DNA of 64,000 nt from Chloroflexi bacterium CFX4 (GTDB lineage Bacteria > Chloroflexota > Anaerolineae > Aggregatilineales > UBA2796). Under the pieces are notes generated by a model that did not search any database, was not told where the DNA came from, and saw only the letters and a program-made list of their open reading frames with translations. The position numbers were made by a program, and so were the translations under genes. Shown here one piece after another: positions 35,167 through 44,276 of this stretch. Each line of letters begins with the position of its first letter. Within the stretch, counting starts at the first letter, position 1. The stretch is taken from the NCBI GenBank assembly GCA_021404685.1, contig QWHC01000015.1, positions 41,231 to 105,230 of the forward strand. The letters are read 5' to 3'.

Positions 35167-36648
35167 TTATTTTATTGGCGATATCGCTTCTAATAATTCT
35201 CGGCAGTAAATTTCGGCTTGTTTGATACGATCAGGATGTAGTGAATGTGCTGCATTATGAGCCATTGGGTCACGCACACTCTTGATTAGCTCAAAGCGTT
35301 CTTGCCATTCTTTTTTTGTTTTTCCCAAGCGGTTGCTAAAATGTTGCCAATGCAGTTCAATGATTTTCCAATAACCGCGTGGACTGGCATAATCTAATAG
35401 ACGATGCGATGCCTGCTCACCCAGAAATTTACGCGCATTATCCCGATGAGATCGGCACTTTTCAAAAACAGGACGTAACTCACTGAATTTAGCCTCGACA
35501 TTTTCTTCCCATACTGACCCATATTCTTTTTGCATCGCATTTATGATAAAGTCTCTTAAAGCACACTCTGTGTTTTTCCATACTTCCCAAAGATCGATAA
35601 TCTGTGATTGTGCGTTCAAATATTTTGTAAAGTGATCCGAAAAACCCTGATAGCTCTCCCCAGAGGGCTGAATAAGCTGATATCGTTCAAGTTTTCCAGC
35701 ATCTTGTCTTGTTGCCTTGATCACGGGACCGCAAACAACTTCTAATAATTTGCGGTCTGATTCATCCTCTTTGAGCAAGCGCAGCAGTTCACCATAGTAC
35801 TCGACAAACATCAATTGCACCTGCTCAAAGGCATGGTCAAGATCAATGCGATGTGTCTCAAGCCATAGTGTGACGAGCCGCGATAGCAACTTGACACTTA
35901 GGTACGGATGACCACCTGTATGCTCATAAATATCTTGTGTCAACTCAGGACTGTAGGAAAGTCCTGCATGTGTCACACGCTTCACTAGTTCGGTCAGTTC
36001 ATTGAACGAAAAACGTGGCAGGTAGTATGTATCAAAGATACCATGTAAGTTGGAGATCGCCTCTGATTGCACCTCGATTTCCTCAAGACTGCGCCGCGAA
36101 AGCGTGACCAATCCAACGCGCCATTCGGGTTGATAGGCAAGTTCGCGCAAGGTTTGAAACGCCTGTAAATCACCACGTAGAACAGTGCGTGCAGCATCAA
36201 ATTCATCAAGAATTAAAATTGCACCCCATTCGCGCCGTTTCAGAAACTTAAAGAACTGCTGCACAGTATCTTGCAGGTCTAGCCATTCTAAGTTGCCTTG
36301 TTGTGTTTTCTGAAGAAAACGCTCCACACGCACCTCTCCTAAGAGATTAGGTGCATATTCTTCAAGTTCTTCACGTGCCAGCCAAATAATTTTTCTGAAG
36401 AGGTCAGTCCGATTCTGAAAGCTAGGCAGGTTGAGCGAGAGAACCAAGATACGCCGTTCCGCTAAACGCTGGCGTTGATGCACAAGCGCATGATAGGCAA
36501 GGCTGGACTTACCCATCCGACCTTGCCCAACGATGGCGAGGCAACTCAAGCCGCTAACCACGCGATCTTCAATCAAGCTGAGCGCCTCGTACCTACCAAC
36601 AAATTTTTCGCCAAAGACAATACTGCCCTCGTCAATAAATGGATTCAT
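35167..36648 (-). CDS. NTPase with C-terminal HEPN-like domain (candidate defence effector)
   Basis: A 493-residue protein. An N-terminal P-loop NTPase of the ORC/STAND-like type has Walker A GQGRMGKS (41-48), Walker B ILILDEFD (144-150) and TLSRRS. The C-terminal ~130 residues are helical and contain SVRDPMAH, an RxxxxH motif (R459, H464) as in HEPN RNases of the Swt1/RNase LS type. HEPN domains commonly cut RNA in abortive defence. The ATG shares its A with the stop of the upstream gene (TAATG) with GGAG 8 nt before, so translation is coupled; a start 7 codons earlier is possible. It is strongly AT-rich (about 32% GC in a hand-counted line). The RNase role is inferred. Confidence 0.82.
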   Translation of the reverse strand: MNPFIDEGSIVFGEKFVGRYEALSLIEDRVVSGLSCLAIVGQGRMGKSSLAYHALVHQRQRLAERRILVLSLNLPSFQNRTDLFRKIIWLAREELEEYAPNLLGEVRVERFLQKTQQGNLEWLDLQDTVQQFFKFLKRREWGAILILDEFDAARTVLRGDLQAFQTLRELAYQPEWRVGLVTLSRRSLEEIEVQSEAISNLHGIFDTYYLPRFSFNELTELVKRVTHAGLSYSPELTQDIYEHTGGHPYLSVKLLSRLVTLWLETHRIDLDHAFEQVQLMFVEYYGELLRLLKEDESDRKLLEVVCGPVIKATRQDAGKLERYQLIQPSGESYQGFSDHFTKYLNAQSQIIDLWEVWKNTECALRDFIINAMQKEYGSVWEENVEAKFSELRPVFEKCRSHRDNARKFLGEQASHRLLDYASPRGYWKIIELHWQHFSNRLGKTKKEWQERFELIKSVRDPMAHNAAHSLHPDRIKQAEIYCRELLEAISPIK

Positions 36649-39600
36649 TACTGACTCTCCAACAGCCATTCTTTGAACAACCCGACACGAATACGATAAG
36701 TTTCGCTTTGTTTCTCTAACACCTCACGGCGCACTAAGTCTTCAAGAATCTCGGTGAGTGGCTTACTCGTATGCGCTTGAATACGGCTGGCTTCACAATA
36801 ATCCTGGTGGCGCGTATGCTGAGCAATTTGGCTTAGCACGGCACGGGCATCCGCCACCGAAATCGCATTGGTATGTTCATCAGCAGAACTGAGTAAGTTG
36901 TCAAATTGCCCATCATTTAAGGCATTTTCACCACGCAAGAGGTCTTGTTTCACGCGCTCAATATCGGCATCTGTTACATAAATAGCTTTGTTGCGGTTCA
37001 TATACTCAACCAAACGGTTACAGAATATCTGAATATAGTAAGGGCTGTTGGCTGTTAGTTGTAGCAAGCGCTCCACGGCGCGACCGCGATAGCGGCTCTC
37101 GTTTGTCTCAGGGATTTGAATCGGCTCGATGATGAGGTGCCGCGCATCTTCCTCTGTTAAGTAGGTGACCCGTTCGGGCTGCGAGACCTGAAACTCATTC
37201 GGAAACTCCTCGATAAAGCGTGGCATACTATCCTGTCCAACCAGTACAGCACTGAAATAACCACGCTCCAGAAGCGCTTTCCAGAAGCGCATAAAGGTAC
37301 GCGGCAGGGCACCGGACTGAATGCCGCTATACAGGTAAGAAAATTCATCTAGCAACAAAATGAGATGTGCATCAGGCTCGATGCGCTTCAACTTACGTAA
37401 GATGCCATCCATATAATCATTAAAGACTAACTCAGGTGATTCAGCAAGATCATTAAGACTAGGACGTTCTGCGTCTTCAAACGCAGGGAATCTATCGGCA
37501 AGTTCATTGCTCAATCGCTGCACAATGGCGTATAAAAACGTTTTGACTGAAGGATTGTTGACAATATCGCCAATGCTGAATTTGATGGTTATAAAGTTTT
37601 CCGGCAGTTGCCGCTTTAGATGGTAAAGAACTGAGGACTTGCCTGTGCGCTTCTGTCCATAGATCACCACACTCTTGCCTGAAGGCGCATTGAGAATCGC
37701 CTCTCGCAAATTCTTGATCAGCGTATCACGCCCATAAAACATCCTATCATCCTCAACCTGTTGCCCGTTGGCATAAACCGCGTAGGGATTGTGAATCTTC
37801 TTGAAGTCCTCAGCGCTATATAGACGAATTGGCAGTGTCAGATCAGTCTGGTTGACTTTGCGCCCAGATCGTAGTGTGTAGGAAAGGGCGTAGTGCAATG
37901 TCAGCACCTGAGCTGCTCGTGCTGCAACCGTCAGGCGGATCGGCACCTGGCAGGTCACTGAGCGCCCGCCCTCAAGTGTAGCATTGATGGGAACAGTCCG
38001 CTGGATGAGGGTATATTCGTCGCTAGGTGAAGCTTCCACATGCACGACCAGCTCACTGATTGGACTCTTGCCTTCAGCATTGCTGATAACAATTTGGCAT
38101 TTAATTTCGTTTTCATCGGGATAGCTTTCAACAGCAAGTTCACATTTCAAATCTTGTGGCTCCGCTTGCTGCTGGATGCGCTCAAAATGCTCTTTTAACG
38201 TTTGTTGAAGCTCTTCCAAATAGCTGTAAAACTGCTCAATCGCGTAAATCGTCGGATTGGCTTCAAAATCTTTGAGTAAATTTGGAATCGCAGTCTCCGT
38301 GATGATGTAGGCAAGGCGTTCGCGCTCAACGTAAGAGGTCTCCTTCGTGTAGGAATAGACTTGTTCTTGGATTTCCATGATGCTTTGCAGCCGCTCTTGA
38401 TCAAGACTACTCCTTAGCAGGCTATGTAATTCGGCAAGCCGAGCATGTTGTTCCTTGATAGTATTCAAATCAGCTGCTTTGCTGCGAAGGTAGTCAAAAT
38501 CGTTGCGAATGCGATCACGTTTTTGGCGAATGGCGTTGCGTGCAGCGCGCCAGGCGTCTTTAACATCACGAGATGGTTCAAGCGTGGGTGCGTGGCTGCG
38601 GCACAACTCGTGGAATTTTCCATTAAGGTCTTGATAATTGGCAACGCGCAGAATCGATTCAGAGATGATTTGGGCAGAGAGCGATGTTTCAAGCAACCAT
38701 TCGAAAGCAGCCGCTTGTTTGTTGGCGATAATGTATTTAAGCGTTTGTGCAAGGCGACCTGCTTGACTAGGTTTGATATGGCTTAGCACTGTGAGATAGT
38801 CATTCAAAAGTTTTTCAAGGGCACCGTCCATCCTTTCCGCCGCTGAAACAGCGCTGCTGATGTAGGCACCTGTCACATCAGGATGCTTATTTCCAATGGC
38901 ACTTGCTTCTGCCATGTTTAGTGCGTATTTGTGCAGTGGATTAAAAACTTCGTTGGTCTCCTTGCCAAGCTGCTCAGCCACTGCCGCTTGCGTCAGGTAC
39001 AGATCAGCACGTTGTGAAGGGCGTTTTTGCCCTGCACCTTCAATCAGACCACGTAGTTTATTGAAATCCTCCTCGGTGAAATCGCGTGCTGCACGCCGTG
39101 CGTCGGGGATACCTTCGTAAGTGCAGCGCTCAATGTAAAAGCGCAAAAACAGGCTTATCGTCCTATCCCATAACTCATTGTAAGCATTTTCCAGAGACAC
39201 TAAGGAGAGCTTTTCCCCTGACCGAAGTGCCTCTTGAACACTCTCTAGCCAACGCTGTGCCACGTCATTAGCAGGAACTTGCTGCAAGACTTTCTGCAAG
39301 GTTTTCTCTGCTTCTTTAAGCTGATCAAGCTGCATTTGGCAGTATGCCTTTTGTTGTAAGGCAATATGGCGGCGATTATATGGTAATGCGGGCAAGTTTT
39401 TATCAATTAGCTCTATAGCACGGCTATAATTACCCACCCGTTGATAGAGCGCGATGAGCTGATTGCGAAAACTAATTTCATTTGAGACGCGGTTGTGGGA
39501 TAAGTAGCTTTCTAGCTCTTGGATTGCTTCATCGAACCGATTCAGCCGATTGAGTAATGAGGCAAGATCTTTGACAGCACTTTCTGCACGATCTTCTCCA

Positions 39601-40925
39601 CGCTGAATTGCCTGGCGGAAATATTCTTCGGCAGCTGCAAAATTTTTCTCCTCTAGTTCCGCACGCTTAGCACGTTGGTAAAAGCCACCCCCACGCGGTA
39701 GAGATGCACTCCCCAGCGGTTTAGGGCTTGTCGCGCCCTGTCTGACTGGGGTGGATGGCGGTGGTGGAGGGGCCAAGCGGTTCTCCAGATCGCGCAGTGC
39801 ATTTTTCACGCGCTGATTGTGCGGATCAATCTTCAAAAGCGCTTCAAAAAGTTCTTTTGCCTCGCGCAGGCGCACAGCCTGACGTGCTTGCTCAGCCTGT
39901 GCGTAGAGCGAATCTAGCTTGGCAAAATCGTATTGTGGGTAGCGTTCAAGAAAACTCTCCACCACACTCTGGGCAGTTCGATAATCAAGTGATGGTTGAT
40001 CATTAAGCTGAGGTAAAATGCGACTAAGCACAGCAGATGTTTTATCAGCACTGGGTGCTAAGCAAAAGGCTTCAACTTCTTTCAACAAAGGTTGATCTGC
40101 TTTTAGTGTGTGTTGAACAAGAAAGGCGATTCTGTCTGCCAACCAAGCTGGCGGCAGTAAGAAATTTTTATTGGCAGCTTGCTGTAAAATTTCAGCAGCT
40201 GAGCGATATAAGCCAAGTCGCAGCGCATAGTCTATAGCAGGAAAGGTTTCTTCATGGGCGCGTGTCATCAAAAAAAGTTCCAACATCCACGCCGTAGCTT
40301 TATGCCAAAGCTGTGCCTGTAAAGCTGCGATCACGCCACCCATAAACATAAATTCATCGCGGGTACCGTTGCGGTTAATGGCAGCCTCAAAAAGCAAGGT
40401 TGCTATGATGAATTCTGAAGCCTTGTAATAGCTGAGCGCGGCATTATAGTATGGTTCGTAGCGCGAGACCATCCGCCCTAGCTCAAAGAACTTTTCACCT
40501 GCCCGTTGCCAAGAACGATCCCGAACATAGTTCATGGCGCTTGTCCAAACTTGCCCCTCTCTACCCAGCATCTGGTAGCGTGGCAAGTCAAGTTTTTCTA
40601 CAAAGCGCGGCGGTTGCATCTTTTGCCAGCGAACATCTTGGAGGGCATGTGCGGCACGCTCCTCAAAATCCTTAAGGGTGCGCTGTGGTGTGATTTTTGT
40701 CTCAATAGATGGCAACGCATCGCTTTTGGTGCTGCTGATTTTAATGTCCTGAATGGTGTTTAACAGTACAATGCGTTCTTCATTATCACTCAAAATGACG
40801 ATATCATTTTGGTCAATATCTTGAACAATCCCAATGACAACGCTGCCATCACTAAAGCGAAACTCTGCTGTTTGCCCTGTTCGTTTAAGTTCGGAAAGCC
40901 TTTTGTGACGGATACTCATGCTCAT
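36648..40925 (-). CDS. Giant TPR-repeat / P-loop NTPase protein
   Basis: A 1,425-residue cytoplasmic protein I cannot name. Residues 1-65 look like a small Sm/SH3-type beta barrel (TAEFRFSDGSVVIGIVQDID). Many TPR-like helix pairs fill about 110-620, with a Pro-rich break at PPPPPSTPV near 390. A coiled-coil region (about 830-940) and a beta-sandwich-like part (ELVVHVEAS, VPIRLTVAARAAQVLTLHYALSY) come before an ORC/STAND-like NTPase: Walker A GQKRTGKS (1090-1097), Walker B LILLLDEF (1188-1195). A winged helix closes it (EILEDLVRREVLEKQ). AAAGGA lies 9 nt before the ATG. Base composition (about 40-42% GC in counted lines) is below that of the neighbours. It is probably a sensor/scaffold in the defence-like operon. 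Confidence 0.85.
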   Translation of the reverse strand: MSMSIRHKRLSELKRTGQTAEFRFSDGSVVIGIVQDIDQNDIVILSDNEERIVLLNTIQDIKISSTKSDALPSIETKITPQRTLKDFEERAAHALQDVRWQKMQPPRFVEKLDLPRYQMLGREGQVWTSAMNYVRDRSWQRAGEKFFELGRMVSRYEPYYNAALSYYKASEFIIATLLFEAAINRNGTRDEFMFMGGVIAALQAQLWHKATAWMLELFLMTRAHEETFPAIDYALRLGLYRSAAEILQQAANKNFLLPPAWLADRIAFLVQHTLKADQPLLKEVEAFCLAPSADKTSAVLSRILPQLNDQPSLDYRTAQSVVESFLERYPQYDFAKLDSLYAQAEQARQAVRLREAKELFEALLKIDPHNQRVKNALRDLENRLAPPPPPSTPVRQGATSPKPLGSASLPRGGGFYQRAKRAELEEKNFAAAEEYFRQAIQRGEDRAESAVKDLASLLNRLNRFDEAIQELESYLSHNRVSNEISFRNQLIALYQRVGNYSRAIELIDKNLPALPYNRRHIALQQKAYCQMQLDQLKEAEKTLQKVLQQVPANDVAQRWLESVQEALRSGEKLSLVSLENAYNELWDRTISLFLRFYIERCTYEGIPDARRAARDFTEEDFNKLRGLIEGAGQKRPSQRADLYLTQAAVAEQLGKETNEVFNPLHKYALNMAEASAIGNKHPDVTGAYISSAVSAAERMDGALEKLLNDYLTVLSHIKPSQAGRLAQTLKYIIANKQAAAFEWLLETSLSAQIISESILRVANYQDLNGKFHELCRSHAPTLEPSRDVKDAWRAARNAIRQKRDRIRNDFDYLRSKAADLNTIKEQHARLAELHSLLRSSLDQERLQSIMEIQEQVYSYTKETSYVERERLAYIITETAIPNLLKDFEANPTIYAIEQFYSYLEELQQTLKEHFERIQQQAEPQDLKCELAVESYPDENEIKCQIVISNAEGKSPISELVVHVEASPSDEYTLIQRTVPINATLEGGRSVTCQVPIRLTVAARAAQVLTLHYALSYTLRSGRKVNQTDLTLPIRLYSAEDFKKIHNPYAVYANGQQVEDDRMFYGRDTLIKNLREAILNAPSGKSVVIYGQKRTGKSSVLYHLKRQLPENFITIKFSIGDIVNNPSVKTFLYAIVQRLSNELADRFPAFEDAERPSLNDLAESPELVFNDYMDGILRKLKRIEPDAHLILLLDEFSYLYSGIQSGALPRTFMRFWKALLERGYFSAVLVGQDSMPRFIEEFPNEFQVSQPERVTYLTEEDARHLIIEPIQIPETNESRYRGRAVERLLQLTANSPYYIQIFCNRLVEYMNRNKAIYVTDADIERVKQDLLRGENALNDGQFDNLLSSADEHTNAISVADARAVLSQIAQHTRHQDYCEASRIQAHTSKPLTEILEDLVRREVLEKQSETYRIRVGLFKEWLLESQ

Positions 40926-40956
40926 TGCTCAAAATCCTTTGGAGGTACTAAACGCA

Positions 40957-43900
40957 TTACAACGCCTCGCTGCACACAATAATCGGTAGCAAGTCGCGCT
41001 CACTTTGCATTGTCTGCCGCACCGAGCGCTCTTTCAAGTTATGCTGATAGTATAAGTCAATCAGGCGCTTGAATAAGACCTCTCCGCGCACACCATTCCG
41101 CCGCAGCCGATTTAGCTCATTTCTGAGCGCACTCGTCCCCGCTTGGCGAAAAGTCTCTTCGAGCAATTGCACCTGATCGCGTTTTTCAGGCGTCTCGGCT
41201 GCATTAAAAAGCAACCGCAACTCTTGCAGCACGTATTTTTGCGCCGCTGTCAGCCCGATGCTCGCGTGCTGCTCTGCCTGCCGTTGCTGCACCTTTTGGG
41301 CAAAGGCTCTCTGCACAGCTATCACCCTTGTGTTGTAACCGTTTGGCAGTTTTCCGCTTGGCTGATCAGCCCCACACTGAATCGCCTTCAACACCCGATT
41401 AACATCCTGCGAAATAACCTCGGCGTTTGCATCCAGCAGGAATGCCTCTTGATAGCGCCCAGCACGACATAACACAAAATAGCCACGCGCACCGCCCGTT
41501 GGCAAGGCAGACCGAATGCCGTTACGCAGCTTGGCGATTCGCTCGAATTCAGCAGGATTCTCCGTCCGCATTTGACGCAACAGTTCCTCTGCCTCGTTCA
41601 GGCTCAGGAATTCGGCGTCCTCATCCAATTCAGCATCGCCTAGCGCACCTGCGCGCTGCTCGTAAATGGCATAAAATGCCTCCGGATTTAACTGTTCAGA
41701 ACGATCTAAAATGGCAGCATCTTCACCGATTGTATTGTGAATCTCTTGGATGCGCCTATGCAGGCGCTCGCGCAAGCCCAGATTCCGCTCAATGCCCACT
41801 TCGGGCAGAAAATTGAAGCCATAAATCACGTCATGTTCTGTGCCGATGCGATCCACACGCCCAAAGCGCTGAATCAGGCGCACCGGATTCCAGTGCAAGT
41901 CGTAATTGATGATCAAGTTGCAATCCTGCAAATTCAAGCCTTCTGCCAGCACATCGGTAGCGATGAGCATCTGTATCTCAACGTCGTTTGCACCGCCCTG
42001 CTGTTCAGGATTGGCAAACGGCGCGAACCTGCCCACCAGCGCCGCCTTATCCCGATTGTTGCTGTAGATCACCTCGATAGCAGGATCGCCTTCAGGATTG
42101 AGTTGTTCGTATAAGTAGCGTGCCGTATCTGCATACTGCGTGAAGATCAAGCACTTATTGCCATGCAGCGGCGCATCTGCCAAACGTGCTTTCAGCGTTT
42201 GCAATTTGGCGTCTTGTTCAGGCTGAATTGGCTCGACCAATGCGAGAATCCGCTCTAGAATCGCCACATCATGCCGCAGGTGCGCCGTGAGGTGCGGCAC
42301 ATCAAAATCGGCGATGTCATACTGTGTGCTGATCTCAGCCAGCGCCTCTTGCAGCGCCGCCTCATCTTCCGCATCCGATTCGTAGAGCAGGCGCTGTGCC
42401 TGTTCGCCCGCCGGCATGTACCCTTCTGCCAAAGCGCGCAGAAATAGCTCATGCACCTTGAGCAGCCGCCGCACCGTCTCGCGGAAAGCGTAGATGCTTG
42501 ACTCGAAGCGCTTGAAGAGCATGATCCGAATCAGACCACGCAGGTTAGTGCCTGCCCGTTGCAAGCTGAGATACGGCTGTTGCGTCCTTTTATGCGGCAG
42601 CACATACCACCACAACCCATAGCGCGCATAAGTTAGTGCCTCAGGCAGGTGTTCGCCATCGGCAGCCGTGCCGCGCCCAATGTAATCGCGCAGGCGCTCG
42701 TACAAGCTGCCGTAGGTCGCTTCGATGCTGTATTCGACGGTCTCCAGCTTGCGCTGCGGAAAGAACTGCCGCCGCTCACCGACGCGCACATAGGCACGCG
42801 CTTCGCCCTCCAAGTAAGCCTGAAAATTGGCAGGATCGACTGCCTGATGCGTCTCCGCGTCGAAGCCGTACCAACGCAGCACGTGTGTCCGCGTGCGCCG
42901 CACCAAGATGTGACGCAATAATTCAGGCAACGTGCGCGCTTTCGCCTCCACCAATCGGAAATATTCGCGCAGGTTAGCAGGCTCAACGGGCAGTTGAGTC
43001 ACCTCCTCAGGGTGAAAGAGTTTGATCTGATGGTAGACATCCCACGCGCTCTGATTGCGCGGCGTTGCCGTCAGCAGGCAGACTCGCTTACCATGCGCCG
43101 TGAACGCCTCTGCCACGCGATAGCGCTGTGTATCCCGATGGCGCAGGTTATGGCTCTCATCAATCAGCACGAAATCCCGCCCCGAATAGACCTTGCTCAG
43201 CCACGTCGGATCGCCATTTTCGAGCAGGGCGCCCATTGAAAGCACCTCGGCATTCAGCCCGTAGATCTCGTTATAGCGCCGCCACATACCCACCAAGGGC
43301 GCTGGGCAGATGATTAACGCCCGCGCCTCTTCCACCCGTGCAAAATGCTTGACGATAGCCGCCCCGATGAAACTTTTGCCCAAGCCAACCACATCGCTGA
43401 CAAAAGCGCCGCCGTGATCGCGGATCATCTGAATGGCTTGCCGCACCGCCACTTTTTGGAAGTTTGCCAGCTTATCGGTCAGCTCATCTTCCCACAGCAC
43501 CTCATCACGCTCGCCGCCTTCAAGCCGATCTGCCACAAGGCTGTAGAGCGCCTTCAGGTAGACCTCGTAAGGCGTGGCAAGTTTTCCCGCCCACGATTCC
43601 TGCAATTCATGCATTAGTGTTTGGTCAAACGCTTCAGCGTCTGCCCACAATGCCTCGAACCATGCCACCAGATCGGCGTGATTGTCGTTGCCGCGCACCA
43701 CCACATTCAGCTCTGTGTTGTGCTGAATGCCCGCCAAACTCAGGTTCGAGGAACCCACCACCGCCACGCCTTGCTCATCGCGCTGGATCGGCTGCCCGTT
43801 TGCTGTGTAGACCTGCCCATAGGTGAAGATATAGGCTTTGGCGTGCAGCCGCCCGCGTGTGTAAATCCGCACATGCAGCCGCCCTTCGCTGATCAGCCGC

Positions 43901-44274
43901 ATCAGCAATTGCGCCGTCTGCACCGCCTGATCGGTCTGATCCAACTGACCAAGCGCTTCACGGATGTTCTCGGCTGTGTCTTGAGCGGCGAACTGGGCAA
44001 GGCGGCGTGTGCGGTTGTTTTCGGCTGCCAGCGCCCGCTGCACAATGCCCAAATGCCGATAGCCCTCTGCCAACTGCTCGATGGTCTGCGCATTGCTCAC
44101 ATTGCCGATCAGCAAGCGCACCTCATCCAGACCTGCCAGGCGCTCTGCCAACGCCTCAAAGCCGCTTAGGAAGAAATAACCGACGGCAAAGCGCGCCATC
44201 TGGCTGGATTCTAAGAAGGTATTCAAGCGCTCTGCCAGCTTGGCGCCGTTCAGGTTATCTATGATGTCGCTCAT
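40957..44274 (-). CDS. PLD-SNF2 helicase (DISARM-DrmD-like)
   Basis: An 1,105-residue fusion. The N-terminal ~230 residues are a phospholipase D-like nuclease domain with H144-x-K146 (GRLHAKAYIF) and GSSNLSLAG (174-179), a single HKD half. A superfamily 2 SNF2-type helicase follows: motif I VGLGKS (296-301), DESH (372-375), LTATPRN (401-407), then ATDVLAEGLNLQDCNLIINYDLHWNP and QRFGRVDRIG. The C-terminal ~250 residues are unassigned. It starts 2 bp after the methyltransferase stop, with AAAGG inside that gene. In class 1 DISARM a SNF2 helicase pairs with an adenine methylase and a separate PLD protein; here the PLD is fused. GC is like the chromosome's. Confidence 0.92.
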   Translation of the reverse strand: MSDIIDNLNGAKLAERLNTFLESSQMARFAVGYFFLSGFEALAERLAGLDEVRLLIGNVSNAQTIEQLAEGYRHLGIVQRALAAENNRTRRLAQFAAQDTAENIREALGQLDQTDQAVQTAQLLMRLISEGRLHVRIYTRGRLHAKAYIFTYGQVYTANGQPIQRDEQGVAVVGSSNLSLAGIQHNTELNVVVRGNDNHADLVAWFEALWADAEAFDQTLMHELQESWAGKLATPYEVYLKALYSLVADRLEGGERDEVLWEDELTDKLANFQKVAVRQAIQMIRDHGGAFVSDVVGLGKSFIGAAIVKHFARVEEARALIICPAPLVGMWRRYNEIYGLNAEVLSMGALLENGDPTWLSKVYSGRDFVLIDESHNLRHRDTQRYRVAEAFTAHGKRVCLLTATPRNQSAWDVYHQIKLFHPEEVTQLPVEPANLREYFRLVEAKARTLPELLRHILVRRTRTHVLRWYGFDAETHQAVDPANFQAYLEGEARAYVRVGERRQFFPQRKLETVEYSIEATYGSLYERLRDYIGRGTAADGEHLPEALTYARYGLWWYVLPHKRTQQPYLSLQRAGTNLRGLIRIMLFKRFESSIYAFRETVRRLLKVHELFLRALAEGYMPAGEQAQRLLYESDAEDEAALQEALAEISTQYDIADFDVPHLTAHLRHDVAILERILALVEPIQPEQDAKLQTLKARLADAPLHGNKCLIFTQYADTARYLYEQLNPEGDPAIEVIYSNNRDKAALVGRFAPFANPEQQGGANDVEIQMLIATDVLAEGLNLQDCNLIINYDLHWNPVRLIQRFGRVDRIGTEHDVIYGFNFLPEVGIERNLGLRERLHRRIQEIHNTIGEDAAILDRSEQLNPEAFYAIYEQRAGALGDAELDEDAEFLSLNEAEELLRQMRTENPAEFERIAKLRNGIRSALPTGGARGYFVLCRAGRYQEAFLLDANAEVISQDVNRVLKAIQCGADQPSGKLPNGYNTRVIAVQRAFAQKVQQRQAEQHASIGLTAAQKYVLQELRLLFNAAETPEKRDQVQLLEETFRQAGTSALRNELNRLRRNGVRGEVLFKRLIDLYYQHNLKERSVRQTMQSERDLLPIIVCSEAL

Positions 44275-44276
44275 CT

